From Dendrobium chrysotoxum (Eukaryota; Streptophyta; Magnoliopsida; Asparagales; Orchidaceae): a DNA stretch of 64,000 bases. Under the pieces are notes generated by a model. It was not told where the DNA came from. It was given only the letters and a program-made list of their open reading frames with translations, and made no database searches. The number at the start of each line of letters is the position of its first letter. Within the stretch, counting starts at the first letter, position 1. The translations under genes were made by a program, and so were the position numbers. Where the stretch lies: the NCBI GenBank assembly GCA_019925795.1, contig CM034311.1, positions 31,599,472-31,663,471 of the forward strand, given 5' to 3'. Below are positions 21,101-32,193 of the stretch, one piece after another.

Positions 21101-22682
21101 AAGCATAATGTTTCCCAATAGAAAAGTTGACACGGCACATGTCAGACACAGTGACTTCCATACCCTTTTTAATCCAACTAATTTTGTAAGGCTGTGGATT
21201 GCTGGTCGTCTCCAACTGTAAGGCTTGAACAACAGACCGAGAGATGACGTTCTCGGTGCAACCACTGTCAATCAATACATCACACACCTTGCCCTTAATA
21301 GTGCACCGTGTTTTAAAGAGAGCATTGCGCTGCGAAGCATTGGGATTTTTAGGTGCCAGCAGTAGTTTTTGTAGAACGCATAGGAGGGGTTCGCCATCAT
21401 CGCCATGAACATCTTCAATGCCTGTTTCAGATTCAGGCTCGGCAGAAATCTGCTCGCCATCAGTGTTGTGGGCGTCCCCTTCTATTAACTGAATTCGTTG
21501 CCGATTTGGACACTCATTGGACTTATGTCCGGGCTGAAAACAACGGAAACATTTCAGAGTGCTGGGTCTGCTATAGGGATTTTCTTTGACAGGAACAGGT
21601 AATTTATTAGGACCCTTAGGCTCAGCAGCGATGTTGGGACTGGAATTAGAGGCGGGAGTACTGGTTGCTCGAGCAACTGGTGGATGTCGTGGGGCTGTCA
21701 CATTGCCCTTGGTATGGTCTGGGTATTGTTCCACGTACGGTCTGCGATTGGAGTTGCTGCGGGAGTGGCGAATCTGCTGAGTCTCAACTTTCAAAGCGAA
21801 GTTAACTGCTCGAGAAAGAGTCCAAACAGAATTGAGTTCAAGTTTATCTTGTATTACATCTTTCAAGCCACCAATGTACCTGGCGACGAGCTGATTTTCA
21901 GATTCCTGCAGATTATTCCGAGCACTCAATCGGTAGAATTCCTCGGTGTAGTCGCTCACCGAACGCGTACCCTGAGAGCAATGCTGGTATTGCACGTATA
22001 ACATTTGTTCATAGTCGGTGGGTAAGAAATGCCCTCGAAGCAGTTGTTTCATGCGGAACCAGCTGCGAACCGCCCCTTTTCCTTCTCTCCGACGGGACTG
22101 CAATAATTGTAACCACCACGCGCTGGCACCACCTTTTAACTGACACGCTACATACTTAACTTGTTTGTCGGGGCTAATTTCCATGTACTCAAAGAACGCC
22201 TCGACTGCTCGCTCCCAGTCAAGGTAATCTTCGATATGCAGTCGACCTTCAAAATACGGGATGTCCAATTTGACGCGGAATTCAGCCTGTCCGCCCTGTC
22301 TCGGACCTCGAAGCCTATGGCGATTGTAATACCTGGGTTGGCCTTCTTCTTCTGATTCAGTAAAATCGCCTTGGGGATGATAGTTGCCCTCCTCCTCTGA
22401 GTCCGAGTACTCCATAGCAGCTGGTCGGTGTGGCCGATGATGACCCACTCGGCCAGGGTAAACTCTGGTAGCTGGCACTGGTGCCGGCGGATGTTGAAGC
22501 GGTACAGGGATATTGCCAATGGAGGTTTTGAGATCCTGAATGTCGTTTCGTAGTTCCATCGAGAGGCGAAGGAAGTCCGTCCTCAGTTCGTTTAGTTGTC
22601 GAGTGACGCTAGCTTGCGCTGCCCACACGGCATCCAAGCTCCGATCGTCGTCAGGAGCCCTACGTGAACTCTCTGCAGCCAT
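18150..22682 (-). pseudogene. gag-pol polyprotein gene with two in-frame stops
   Basis: One frame of about 1510 codons runs from the ATG at 22682 to a TGA at 18150-18152, interrupted by a TAG (20019-20021, between RT and RNase H) and a TGA (19152-19154, in the integrase zinc region). Gag lies at the N-terminus with a knuckle CFRCFQPGHKSNEC near residue 375. The protease has DSG (about residue 466). The RT has the catalytic YFDD (about residue 817). RNase H shows the DTDAS, ELYAVV and SDNQAL motifs. The integrase has IDFV and SDRD acidic sites, but the third catalytic position, in QTKVVNRTL, is Lys. The C-terminus has a GPY motif and ends EEGKT. It would process into retrotransposon capsid and enzymes. 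The breaks and the Lys make this copy unable to supply its own full polyprotein. Confidence 0.95.
18153..18167 (-). other. Polypurine tract of the gypsy element
   Basis: Reverse strand gaagaggggaagaca sits directly against the 3' LTR and primes plus-strand DNA synthesis. It is also the last five codons (EEGKT) of gag-pol. Confidence 0.9.
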
Positions 22683-22694
22683 CTCCCGACACTA

Positions 22695-22706
22695 GCTCTG
22701 ATACCA
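22695..22706 (-). other. Primer binding site, initiator tRNA-Met
   Basis: Reverse strand tggtatcagagc, three bases after the 5' LTR, is the standard plant tRNA-iMet primer site. Confidence 0.95.
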
Positions 22707-22709
22707 ACC

Positions 22710-23058
22710 TGATGTATCCTGCGGCGGCACACCACCGGAGCTGAGAATTCCCAGCAGAGAATCGCCGGAATGGAACCTGCAAGAAGAGTAGAAAACACAG
22801 TTCCAATGGAACAGTAGTAGCAGAGAAATAGTATTTCATATATGTCGCCCATTTTGTGGTTCAGTGGGTATATATATTCCTGATACACCTCTAACTAACT
22901 TGCCATATCAAACTAAGGGAATAAAAAGCTGAAATGGAACGTGCATAACAAAAAGGGTAAAAGCTGAAATGGAACGTGCATAACAGAAAGGCAAAAATAA
23001 CAAGAGTAGTGGAGTGAGCGACGGTATGCTGTATACGCAGCTTATGATAGTCCCATCA
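22710..23058 (-). repeat. 5' LTR of the gypsy element
   Basis: 349 bp, the same length as the other LTR with one visible base difference. Drives transcription of the element toward lower coordinates. Confidence 0.95.
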
Positions 23059-23130
23059 ACAAGCAGATATCTCTGTTGGCATAAAGAGATCAATAACACG
23101 TTATCTTTCTTTCATGTTAGCTTATGAATT
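23059..23130. repeat. Continuation of the duplicated locus (copy A) after the gypsy insertion
   Basis: acaagcagatatctctgttg and the next bases match 54039-54110. The target duplication copy is 23059-23063. Confidence 0.85.
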
Positions 23131-23219
23131 TGTTTTTTTATAATTCTTTTTAATAAACTAGTTATATTCAACAAGTTTGCTTGATATGATTGCTGAAGTG
23201 TGCAATGATAATTGACTTA

Positions 23220-23404
23220 GGTTTTGTTTGGGACAACTTTCTTACTGCTTTTTAAAATAGTTTTTTAGTACACAAATTTTAAATTCACGAAATTTTTGTA
23301 CTAAAAAATTGCTTTAGAAAGTAGGAAGAAAGTTGTTCCATTCGAAATTTTTGTACTAAAAAATTATTTTAGAAAAAAAAAAAAAAGTTGTCCCAAACGT
23401 AGTC
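23220..23404. mobile_element. Fold-back MITE (185 bp), Harbinger/Tourist-like
   Basis: The arms contain gtttgggacaactt (left) and aagttgtcccaaac (right), with further inverted text inside (ttttttagtac / gtactaaaaaatt). tta flanks both ends (23217-23219 and 23405-23407). One arm carries an extra tandem copy of gaaatttttgtactaaaaaa. No coding capacity. Confidence 0.75.
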
Positions 23405-23407
23405 TTA

Positions 23408-25000
23408 ATAGTTTGGATTATGCTATGTCTGGTACGGTGGATGTGGGTGGTTGCAAGTTACAATCTGATGTTTTAAAATTGGCTCGTTGGATGAGGACTT
23501 TTTATCTAATCAAGAAATTTTGGATTCAATACTTGAGTATGCATGTATCAGATTTATTATTTCTCTGTCGAGTAAGAAGAGGGGATTTGATTTCAATCCT
23601 CTCAACAAATTTGTTTGTGAAAAGAAGTTATTTTAGGGTACTTATAGAAGAAATATATATACTTTAGATAAAGTATTAAAATATTTTATTCACAAGATTG
23701 CGTGTTTATAGCACAATAATTTTAGTGCACTACTATATCAAATAAAAGCAATCATAACTATAAGCATTTTATTTAGATTAATTCCAAAAGAAGATATTAT
23801 ATCAAGTCTAAGATAGAAATAAGAAAACTTACTTTTGTAAGTTACTTATATAATAAGTGTAAAACATAGACATAATATTTGTACTTTCATCCTCATATAT
23901 CCATAGATAACACTAGAAATCTTACCATGAAGAAAATATCAATTCTAAGATAGAAATAAGAGAAGAAAAAATATTAGAGAAACAAGATTTAAGAATCTTT
24001 ATTATATTATTATTAGTGTCCATGACTTTTATGAGTTGAGTTATGGAAGTAATTGAAGCAAAATTATGGAAGAATCTTTATTATATTATACTTATAAAAT
24101 TATAGTCGAGTAGAGATATGATCAACACATCTAATAAGTTAATATACTTTCAACTTTATTTTCATAATATATCTTAAAAAGATATGATGGTAGAACACAA
24201 CCTTCTCATCATATATTTATTTTTTATCATTAAAATCTTTTATAGATTTAATGGTTGAAAATATATTGACTTGACAGTGATAATTAATTTAGTGAGTAAA
24301 AATCTTAAAAATTATTGTAAAGTGTATAAATTCGAATTCCATCGGCCTAAAATTTGTCTTAGCATTAATCATTTTTCAAACAAAATATATATTAATTTTA
24401 TAAGTATAAAAATCTTGATCCATCTACAATTCTACATAATTTATTTTAATCAATATAAAATACAATAAACAAATGCACATATTACATCATTGCCAAAATT
24501 CTTGTCCTGTTATCTACATGGATCTCTAACTATGATAGTAGTTGCTTCATTTCTTTATAGTCCACCTTTTGTTTTAAAGTTCCATTCATAAAAAATTGAT
24601 ATCACAAACCCAAATTCCTATATTATTTCAAAACTCAAATCGATATCACCTTTCCACCCCAGGCCAAGCAAGGGTTGGGTTCTCTATAGGCCCTCTGACA
24701 AGACATAATTTTTGCTCATAACAACAGTCCCTTTGAATCGATCGAGATGCCATTTCCACTTTAATATGCCAATGTAGATGGAATTGGAAGCTTGATGGAT
24801 GAAGCACAAAGATCACGATTATTAAAGCTATGTTTAATCTCTATATCTACTATGCTAGCACTCATAGTAACCTTATATGACTGGCTCTCAAAATTTTATG
24901 TGCTGAGTATCACTTGCCAATACTTTTATCAATGACTTTCAATGCCTTCCTTTTTTCCAATGCTTCCAAACCTAATATTTAATAAAGCATTTTAGATTCA
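23408..25000. other. AT-rich spacer, no gene
   Basis: About 1.6 kb of very AT-rich sequence with many short word repeats (aatctttattatatta occurs twice near 23.99 and 24.07 kb). No open frame above 85 codons, no inverted ends, no recognised domain. Confidence 0.5.
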
Positions 25001-25763
25001 CATTACAGGAAAATCGTCCATTACCGGCGAAATTTCCAGCGGATTTCTGGCGGAGGAGTTTCTGGCGGATTTCTTTAAAATATTTCCTACAACTTTTTTA
25101 GCAAACTTTCCGGCGGATTTTTCTGCGGCTTTTTCTACGGATTTTAATAATTTCTGAAAATATCATTTATTCGAAATTTAATTAATTAGTAATTTTATAG
25201 TTTATTTTAATTAATTATTATTTTTATAATTCATTTTAATTAATTGTTAATTTAATAATCAAGTTTAATTAATTGTTACTTTAATAACTTATTTTAATTA
25301 TTAATTAAAAAATAAATTTTAATTAATTAGTATTAATTGTAATATTTTGTCATGTATTACATAAATAAAAAAATTCATCAAACAAACCAGTTTTTAGTTG
25401 GATGGCAGGATGGTAAGGGGCGCTCGCGTGAAAAGCGACGGAAGGTGCGGGGTTTGAACCCCGCCCTGCGCAGCGAGGTCACGGGCAGGTTTGGCTGCGG
25501 GGCGGGCTGGCCGGTCTCAAGCTCGGGCAGGGCGGGGGCAGCCAGCTCAAGTGGTTTTTTTTTTTATTTTTTTGCCATTTTTTCCAGCTGGAAAATTCCA
25601 CCGGTAAATTTTTCCAGCGGACAAAATCCACCGGAAACTATTTCCGGTGGATTTTTTCCGCCATAAAAATTTTCCGACGCCCGTTTACCGGCGAAAAAAA
25701 TTTCGACGGAAATGCACCGGAAAACATTCAAATCCGCCGATAATACGTGATTTTTCTGTAATG
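25001..25763. mobile_element. CACTA-type non-autonomous element (763 bp)
   Basis: Terminal inverted repeats start CATTACAGGAAAATC (left) and CATTACAGAAAAATC (right, reverse strand), a variant of the plant CACTACAAGAAAA end. The flanks are the 3-bp duplication tca (24998-25000 and 25764-25766). Behind each end are several copies of a ccggcggattt-type subterminal word in inverted orientation, as expected for transposase-binding repeats of this superfamily. The middle is an AT-rich stretch followed by a GC-rich, tRNA-like insert. There is no transposase. Confidence 0.85.
25400..25573 (+). mobile_element. tRNA-like/SINE-like insert inside the CACTA element
   Basis: GC-rich block with an A-box-like ggatggtaaggggcgc and, about 40 bases on, a B-box-like gggtttgaacccc (about 25450-25462), followed by unrelated GC-rich sequence and a T-run (25554-25573). 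This layout matches a tRNA-derived SINE with a T-rich tail. It does not fold obviously into a complete tRNA and has no clear target duplication. Confidence 0.5.
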
Positions 25764-25814
25764 TCATTTATAATCAAAGTAATCATTTCCTTAGAAAATA
25801 AAGCATGAGTTCTT

Positions 25815-25945
25815 TCTTACATAGCTTAGATGGGTAGCTATTTGCTCTTGTTCTTCTATATTTTTCTCATTGATGATGATCTCCAATACCTGAACACCGT
25901 AGCTGAAACCACTTGAAATATTCCTAGATCCTGAATCTTGACCAA
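25815..25945 (-). pseudogene. Possible receptor-like kinase fragment
   Basis: On the reverse strand a short open stretch reads SGFSYGVQVLEIIINEKN, reminiscent of kinase subdomain IX of plant receptor-like kinases (SDVYSFGVxxLEIxxGxKN). The invariant Asp of that motif is not present, and no other kinase motif is nearby. Weak call. Confidence 0.25.
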
Positions 25946-25999
25946 CAAAAAGAAGTTGAAAAATAAATTAGCATTAAAATTTGATCATCTAGCTACACC

Positions 26000-28725
26000 A
26001 AAAAAATATGCAATGGGAGAAAAAAAAAGATGGCTATTCTTGGGTAATAGAGAAAGACTAGAGAAACTTTTACTTATATGATAGGAATATAGTTAAAAAA
26101 ACTTCTAGGATAAAGCTTCTTAAAATTCTAGCAAACAAAGAGAATCACATAAATAATGTAACATATGAATTGACAAAATCCATTGGAAACATCATGAACA
26201 TAGTAGAGGGGTTACATGCATCTGTAATAGAATTTGCTCTGATGCTATGATAAAAGAATAAGATGAAAGTAGAACTAAGAACAAATAATAGAGAAATTAA
26301 TCCCTCTTGATATTTCATATGGTTTTGATGGCTAGACTTATATTATTATTTATAAAAACTAAAATAAAAACATGAAAGACATTACTTCTAGTCAAATATA
26401 AGAAAAGTAATGTCATAATCATTCGATAATTTAATTTCTTGACTTTGTAAAATTGTGGAAGGAAACAATCTAGATACTATATTTTAGATATCACATGTGA
26501 GAATTCCAAAAATGAAAATCTTGATTGCATCCTTGAATTGTGATTATGGATCCTTGGACTATTATTTATTTATACATATGGAACTTTTAAAGCAAAATCT
26601 TCTTAGAAGGCTATCTAAAAGTCTCAAAGTTTCATAACCTTTGTCAAGCCAAACAAGCCACGATGATTTTTTGAAGTTCTAACAGTAACATAATCGATAG
26701 CAGAACCCCTTCTTCAGACTCTTATTTCATATATAACGAAAGAAGGTAATTGTGGAAAAAATTATGGTGGGTTGATCCCATTGATTATATTTCCCTAAGA
26801 TATAATTAAAATTTGCAATCATGTTTCACAATGAATATACATACAAGTTAATTGGCACATAATTCAAACAATATGGAAGATGCGAGAAATAAGAAAACTT
26901 GTAGAGAAAATGAGAATTTTGCTATTAAATTTGAGATCAATGCTATGTGAGGGAACAAGCATATGTAATATTATTGCTAAAAACTAACTAAAAGATTCTA
27001 AAATAATCAGCAAGTTCCTATAATTTGTACCCAGAGGATTACTTCTTACAAAATTTCAAAAAATTGACAAATAATTATTAGATTTGCAATTTTGAGGTAT
27101 GCATACAATCAATGATGTTTTGACTTTGATCTCATGTTAGATGTTAATGTAAATCAAAGATTTTGTCCATAAAGGAAAAACATTTTTTAATTCATTAGTT
27201 GATACATCCAAAAATTACGGGGATACTTGTTTAAATTCTCATTTTTGATATGTTGTTGTTTAAGGATCTCATTTTGAGACTCCTCCATCCTGCAAATACA
27301 ATCCTTTAAGGATGAATTAGAGGGGCCTTCCCAAAATGGTTGCTTTACCATCTCTAGTATTAAAGGACTAATTCCTAGAGTGATGAAAGTTTGAATGGGA
27401 AACATCATTGTTGTGGGTGTTATGCTTGTTAGCTATTGGATAAGTATTTAGAGAACCCAAAATGAAGAGGTTATTTCTCATCAATTATGTCAAAATAGTG
27501 CATGCTAGAATATCATGTGGTAGATATGAAGAATTTATTATTTAAGTGTTGTAAGAAATTCTTATACATTTAGATAAATAACTTAACACAAAAGACATGA
27601 TTTTTAACATAAAAATATATGAAAATAAAAAATCATAGGACCTAGTCCAATTAAAATATATAAGAAGATGATTACAATGATACACCATTCTTTGTTGTTA
27701 AAGGAGACGATATTACGAAGCCTGAGCAATTGGGATTGTCTCATGCGATGATAGTGGAGAATGTTGGAGAGTGATGACATTAACATGTTATGGAGGGCGG
27801 CTTCAAATATTTGTATTGGCCAATAATGATGATGTGCATCAATCTCAAAAAATGAGTGATGAAGAATGATGAGGGTCACAGGAGGTCGAACATTAATGAT
27901 TGTCATTGCTGGTGTAGGCGATAATGGATGGGCGATATCGGTTATGAGAAGATGGGTGGTGACCATTGCTAGCATCAATCAATGGTGGTTGTGGATGTCG
28001 TTATTGGAAGTTAAGTGTTAGAGAAGGTTGGCACGGTGGTCCCCTTAGTTGTAGGGAAGATCACGTAATGAAGAAATAGCAATGTTTGGAAGAAGAAAAT
28101 CTAAAGACATCCGGCTGAGTGTTTTAAAAGAAGCTCAGAGCTATGTAATTATGCAAGTTTGAGAATTTTCTTCACCGAAGAATCCTCCCCATTGTGTAAA
28201 ATCATGACCTAGTTATAACTTTTTGAAGACACATTTTGATTATTTCTAACCAATATTGAGACACTCAATCAAAAGGCCTGAGCATATGATCCTCTCTGAT
28301 CATGTTGTACACAATACCTTAGTAAACTTAGAATTAAGTAAAATTGGACTCATTGGACTTTTTTTCTAGAAGCAATTATTTCGACTATAATCACATAAAA
28401 TTCTAATAATTCAAAGTATTCTAGCTATGCTTTTCAAGATATATTTGATACTTAAATAGAATATTTTACAAGCTTTATTAATAATATTAAGTTTATCTTG
28501 TTGAACCAAACTGTATCCACTATAAAATAGTTGAAAAATGAAATTTAGAAGATTTTAGGATCTGCTCTCGAAGTTTCTATTCAAATATTCATACTCTTTG
28601 TGTTTAAAAAATTATAGCAAAGCCACACTTGATCATATGTGTTTTCCAATGGGTATCAATTTTGATGGGTTTTCTCAGTTATGGCTAACCCATTTTTATA
28701 CAAGCCCTTATGTTTTCATCTTAAT
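26000..28725. repeat. Duplicated block, copy A (central part)
   Basis: Matches copy C (6640-9242) for most of its length, and its last 700 bases also match 54725-55430. It lacks the hAT and Harbinger MITEs of copy C. One reverse frame (27187-27408) reads LKDCICRMEESQNEILKQQ, with a counterpart (EDCIYKMAESKNDILQL) in copy C, so the ancestral unit probably encoded a coiled-coil-like stretch there. The family is unknown. Confidence 0.75.
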
Positions 28726-28902
28726 AAGCAGGGCTAAGGGCTCTACTTAATTAAAATTTCATAAAGCTTCAATAAAAAATATGCAAGAATGGTTCTCGGA
28801 GACTGCTTCTAAATCTATCTGAAAAGGTCTTAATTGGCTTCTGAGTACGCTCGGCCCATTTGGAAGGATGGTAAAATTGAATACGGGTGATTACAAGTGT
28901 TT

Positions 28903-29430
28903 GTATATTGCCAACGACAAGTTTTAGCAATCATGTATTATTGCATAGACCGCGTACAGTTATGTATATTTAATGGGTGATTTTGGATAAGCCTACCTGT
29001 CGTTCACATATTCTATTTTTTAATCCATAACTGTTGAGATTATTTGCATGCATACATCACACATATGCAATTATATTGCATTTGAATTGGTCTATTTAAC
29101 TGTCGGAATGACATTTTCCAAAACTACAATTAACAATAGAAAGATATTTATTCGTATTGATGTGTGTGCGCGTGTAAACGACAAGTTTTAGCAATCATTT
29201 ATTACTGCATAAACCACGTACAATTATGTATATTTAACGGGTGATTTTGAATAGGCCTATCTGTCGTTCACATATTCTATTTTTTAATTTATAATTGTTC
29301 ATTCAAACAGGTTATTTGCATGCATAGCACACCTAAGCAAATATATTGCATTTGAATTGATCTATTTAACTATCGGAATGACATTTTCTGAATCTATAAT
29401 TAACAATAGAAAAATATCTATTTGTATTGG
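28903..29430. repeat. Tandem repeat, unit about 265-270 bp, two copies
   Basis: Units restart at acgacaagttttagcaatca (about 28910 and 29174). Each holds gggtgattttg, cacatattctattttttaa and tatattgcatttgaattg. The paralogous array at 55.6-56.4 kb has three units. A single degenerate unit lies at 13979-14120. Confidence 0.8.
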
Positions 29431-29785
29431 GGTGTGTGTGTATAATTGGTATAACAATTTATATCAATTATTGAAGTGCAATTGTTGATGATCTATGAAA
29501 TATTGACATGCCACATCCATGCATTGTGACACTTGATAGATGTTAGTAATTGACAAGCAGTGCCACTCAACCTTGCTCGAACTAGTCAAGGAATGATATA
29601 ATAATAGGATATTGTGGAATTGACATATGGTCTTACGGACTAGGTGTAAACCAATATTGAGAAATGGCGCAACCTTGCACTCATCCTACCTCAATAGGTA
29701 ATGGGGGGCTTATAATTAAAGAATCTCTTTGTAGTATGAGAGTTTGACATGTAGGAAACCATAAGGACACTATCATGAAACCTTA

Positions 29786-29788
<3 letters not shown>

Positions 29789-29827
<39 letters not shown>
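29789..29827. repeat. (CT)n microsatellite
   Basis: Uninterrupted CT run of about 39 bases. The paralogous place at 56.8 kb has no such run. Confidence 0.95.
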
Positions 29828-29830
<3 letters not shown>

Positions 29831-29952
29831 ATCATTTTGCTTGTTGTAGGAAGGAGTAAGGAGAGCCTCATTCAATTTTATTTTACTCCATTGTCCACAA
29901 AGATGGTGCAACCTTGCACCCATTCATAGAGTTCTCATTTAAGTGTTCGAAG

Positions 29953-30709
29953 CAGTGGCGGAGCCAGAAATTTTATTTAGGGGGGGACTAAATTAAAATA
30001 ATTCTGTTTGCCATGTCATTTGGAAGGTTAGAATATATTAAAATAGTTCATTTGTCGTCTCATTATAGGAGCTAAGAGGAGCTATTAAATCAAAATTAAG
30101 AATGCAAATAACATGGCTCTTAGAGCTTTGAAGACATAAACATCTGCCACGAGCGGTCTTCGTTGGGGGGTAAGAGAAGAGAAAAAGGGAAAACAAAAGC
30201 CGTGCTCGAGGTTGTGCGTCGAGAGTCGCGAGAGAGGAGCCAAGGGTAAAAGAACCATTGATGCTTTTCATGTGTCCATAAAAAGATGTTGTGACTTCTC
30301 TGGATTAATAAATAATTTTAAAAGAAAGAATTAAAAAATTAGAGCAGGTTTCTTTGAACTTGTTGCTAGCCACTAAAACAATCAGCTTTAAGCCCCTTTA
30401 CGCTAATTCCTCCCCTGCAACTTTGTATCAAAATCTATTTTCATCATTCCGTCCACAATGGAAAGTCATTCCCCTCTCTCTCTTTCAAAATTTTACCTCA
30501 TTAGTCTTTCTCTCTCTACAGCTGAAGCATTGCATGGTCCGGATAGAAGGTGGATTGAAGACTTGAAATGGAAAAAACCTGTAATAAATAAACTAAAAGC
30601 TGACAAGGGGTTTTACTATAATGGATGCTTAAGCATGGAAGTGGAGAGAGTAGCTGAATAGGATTTGGTTGGGTACGTTTTGAGGATAAAATGCTTTTTT
30701 TTTTTCTAA
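29953..30709. mobile_element. 757-bp insertion of unknown class
   Basis: It interrupts sequence that runs on in the paralog at 56.97-57.0 kb, and is flanked by cgaag on both sides (29948-29952 and 30710-30714). It begins cagtggcggagccagaaatt, a word I know as a recurrent end of dispersed plant repeats, and ends in a T-run plus ctaa. No inverted ends. It contains a polypyrimidine-acag junction followed by a 43-codon open stretch (30520-30658, ALHGPDRRWIEDLKW), which may be a captured exon. Confidence 0.55.
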
Positions 30710-30714
30710 CGAAG

Positions 30715-31026
30715 TCCAGTTTTTGTCCCATAGTGGAGAAATATGTTACTCCTATATTTATTGTATACATTTTCTTGCTTTTATTGTTGATACGGAGTTT
30801 TAGTTTAATTTCACCTCGAAATAATTATTAGTATACTGAAAATTTTTTTATAGCATTTTAGCTTTAAAAATTTTATATTTCATCCAAAATTTTGATATAA
30901 TTTTATTGTTGCTCATGTTAAGGGAGATCCAAGCGACAGCGTGCGAATGTCTAAGGAATTGTGCGTGGATCAAAACAGGAGCTGCTCTATCTCATTTTTA
31001 ATTGTTTAATAATAATAATAATAATA
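30715..31026. repeat. Duplicated locus, copy A, between the two insertions
   Basis: Matches 56998-57735, except that about 415 bases (57211-57625) of the other copy are missing here. It ends in an (AAT)n run (about 31008-31026) at the Helitron insertion point. Confidence 0.8.
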
Positions 31027-32089
31027 TCTATACTACTATATAAAAGTGGCTTGGGATTCCACTCATATGCAATCCTAGCCTTCTATTTAATTTAGCAAAG
31101 ATGAATCTCCACCTTTCATTTTATTTATACATTTAATTAACTTATTTATTAACTTCATTTATTCATTTAAATGCATAACGTTTTTCATTTTGTTTACATT
31201 AATTGCATTTAAGTAAGAGTCAGTTGGTGCATTTAATTATATTTATTTTATATTTATATAGGATTAATTAACCTTCCATTTTATTTATATATTTTATTAA
31301 CTTCTTTTATTCATTTAAATGCATGACATTTTTTATTTTGTTTAAATTAATTATATTTAAATAAGAGTGAATTGGTGTATTTAATTATATTTATTTTTAT
31401 ATTCAATTAGAATTAATTAATATATTTATTTTTATTATTTCTTAATTAATACCAACTCTAGCAATAAAGGGGTATTAATTATCATAATGATGTATTAATG
31501 CTTCATCTAACCGAAACTCTTCATCTTCCCTCAAAGAATCTTGACCATTCTTAATAATACAAATAACAAAATCAAAACCATCCATCCCTCAACCTATTGG
31601 TATTCTGTTGTAACCATTTGTATTCTGACTTTATTTATTAAATACCCTAAAATATCGTAGGCTCATACTCCTGCAACTCGCTCACGCATGTGAAACCACT
31701 CATGAAAGCCCCTTCACCTTCAACGTTGTTATCTCTCTCCATCTCCCTTGAAGATCTCTCTGTCTTCGTTGAAGAACTTCTTGCAACATATCATTTTTGA
31801 AGCCCCTTCATCTTTGTCGTTTCTATCTCATTTAGTCTCACTTCAAGAGTTGACACGTCTTCATCTTCATTTGAAGATCTCTCCTCTTTCAAGCAAGCTT
31901 GATTCTGGTAAAATTTTTTTCTTTCATTATACTTATATTTTCTCTTCATTAACCCCATTTTGATTTTCTCACTTGATTTTATTTCTATTTCATGCATTTA
32001 AAATTCAAAATATCTTCTGATTTGATGCATTTATTTCTGATATGTGCTATATTATTTATTTTTCTCTCTATGAGTCTGCTACATTCTTT

Positions 32090-32193
32090 GACATTTTGTT
32101 GATTGGGATATGGCATGTAATGTGTCAATAATGATCATATTGACATTTTGTTGATTGGGATATAGCATGTAATGTGTCAATAATGATCGTATA
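32090..32193. repeat. Tandem duplication, 52 bp x 2
   Basis: gacattttgttgattgggat and the next 32 bases occur at 32090-32141 and 32142-32193 with two base differences. Inside the Helitron. Confidence 0.9.

Larger units (their letters stand above)
17804..23058 (-). mobile_element. Young Ty3/gypsy chromovirus-type element (5255 bp)
   Basis: A complete minus-strand element: 349-bp LTRs, tRNA-iMet primer site, one gag-pol frame, polypurine tract, and 5-bp target duplication acaag. I see a single difference between the LTRs (17824 region, gcgcacc against gcacacc), so the insertion is very recent. Domain order protease, RT, RNase H, integrase places it in Ty3/gypsy. The GPY-type motif (KIGPYPILRKINDNAY) and the absence of a visible chromodomain suggest a CRM-like or related chromovirus; the lineage needs a tree. 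It landed just downstream of the broken two-exon gene copy. Confidence 0.95.

Noticed and set aside
25440..25520. A tRNA gene
   Set aside because: B-box-like text is present, but I cannot draw acceptor and anticodon stems. A SINE-like block is the better reading.
28903..29430. CRISPR-like spaced repeats
   Set aside because: The units are 265-270-bp tandem copies without spacers, in a plant nuclear context.
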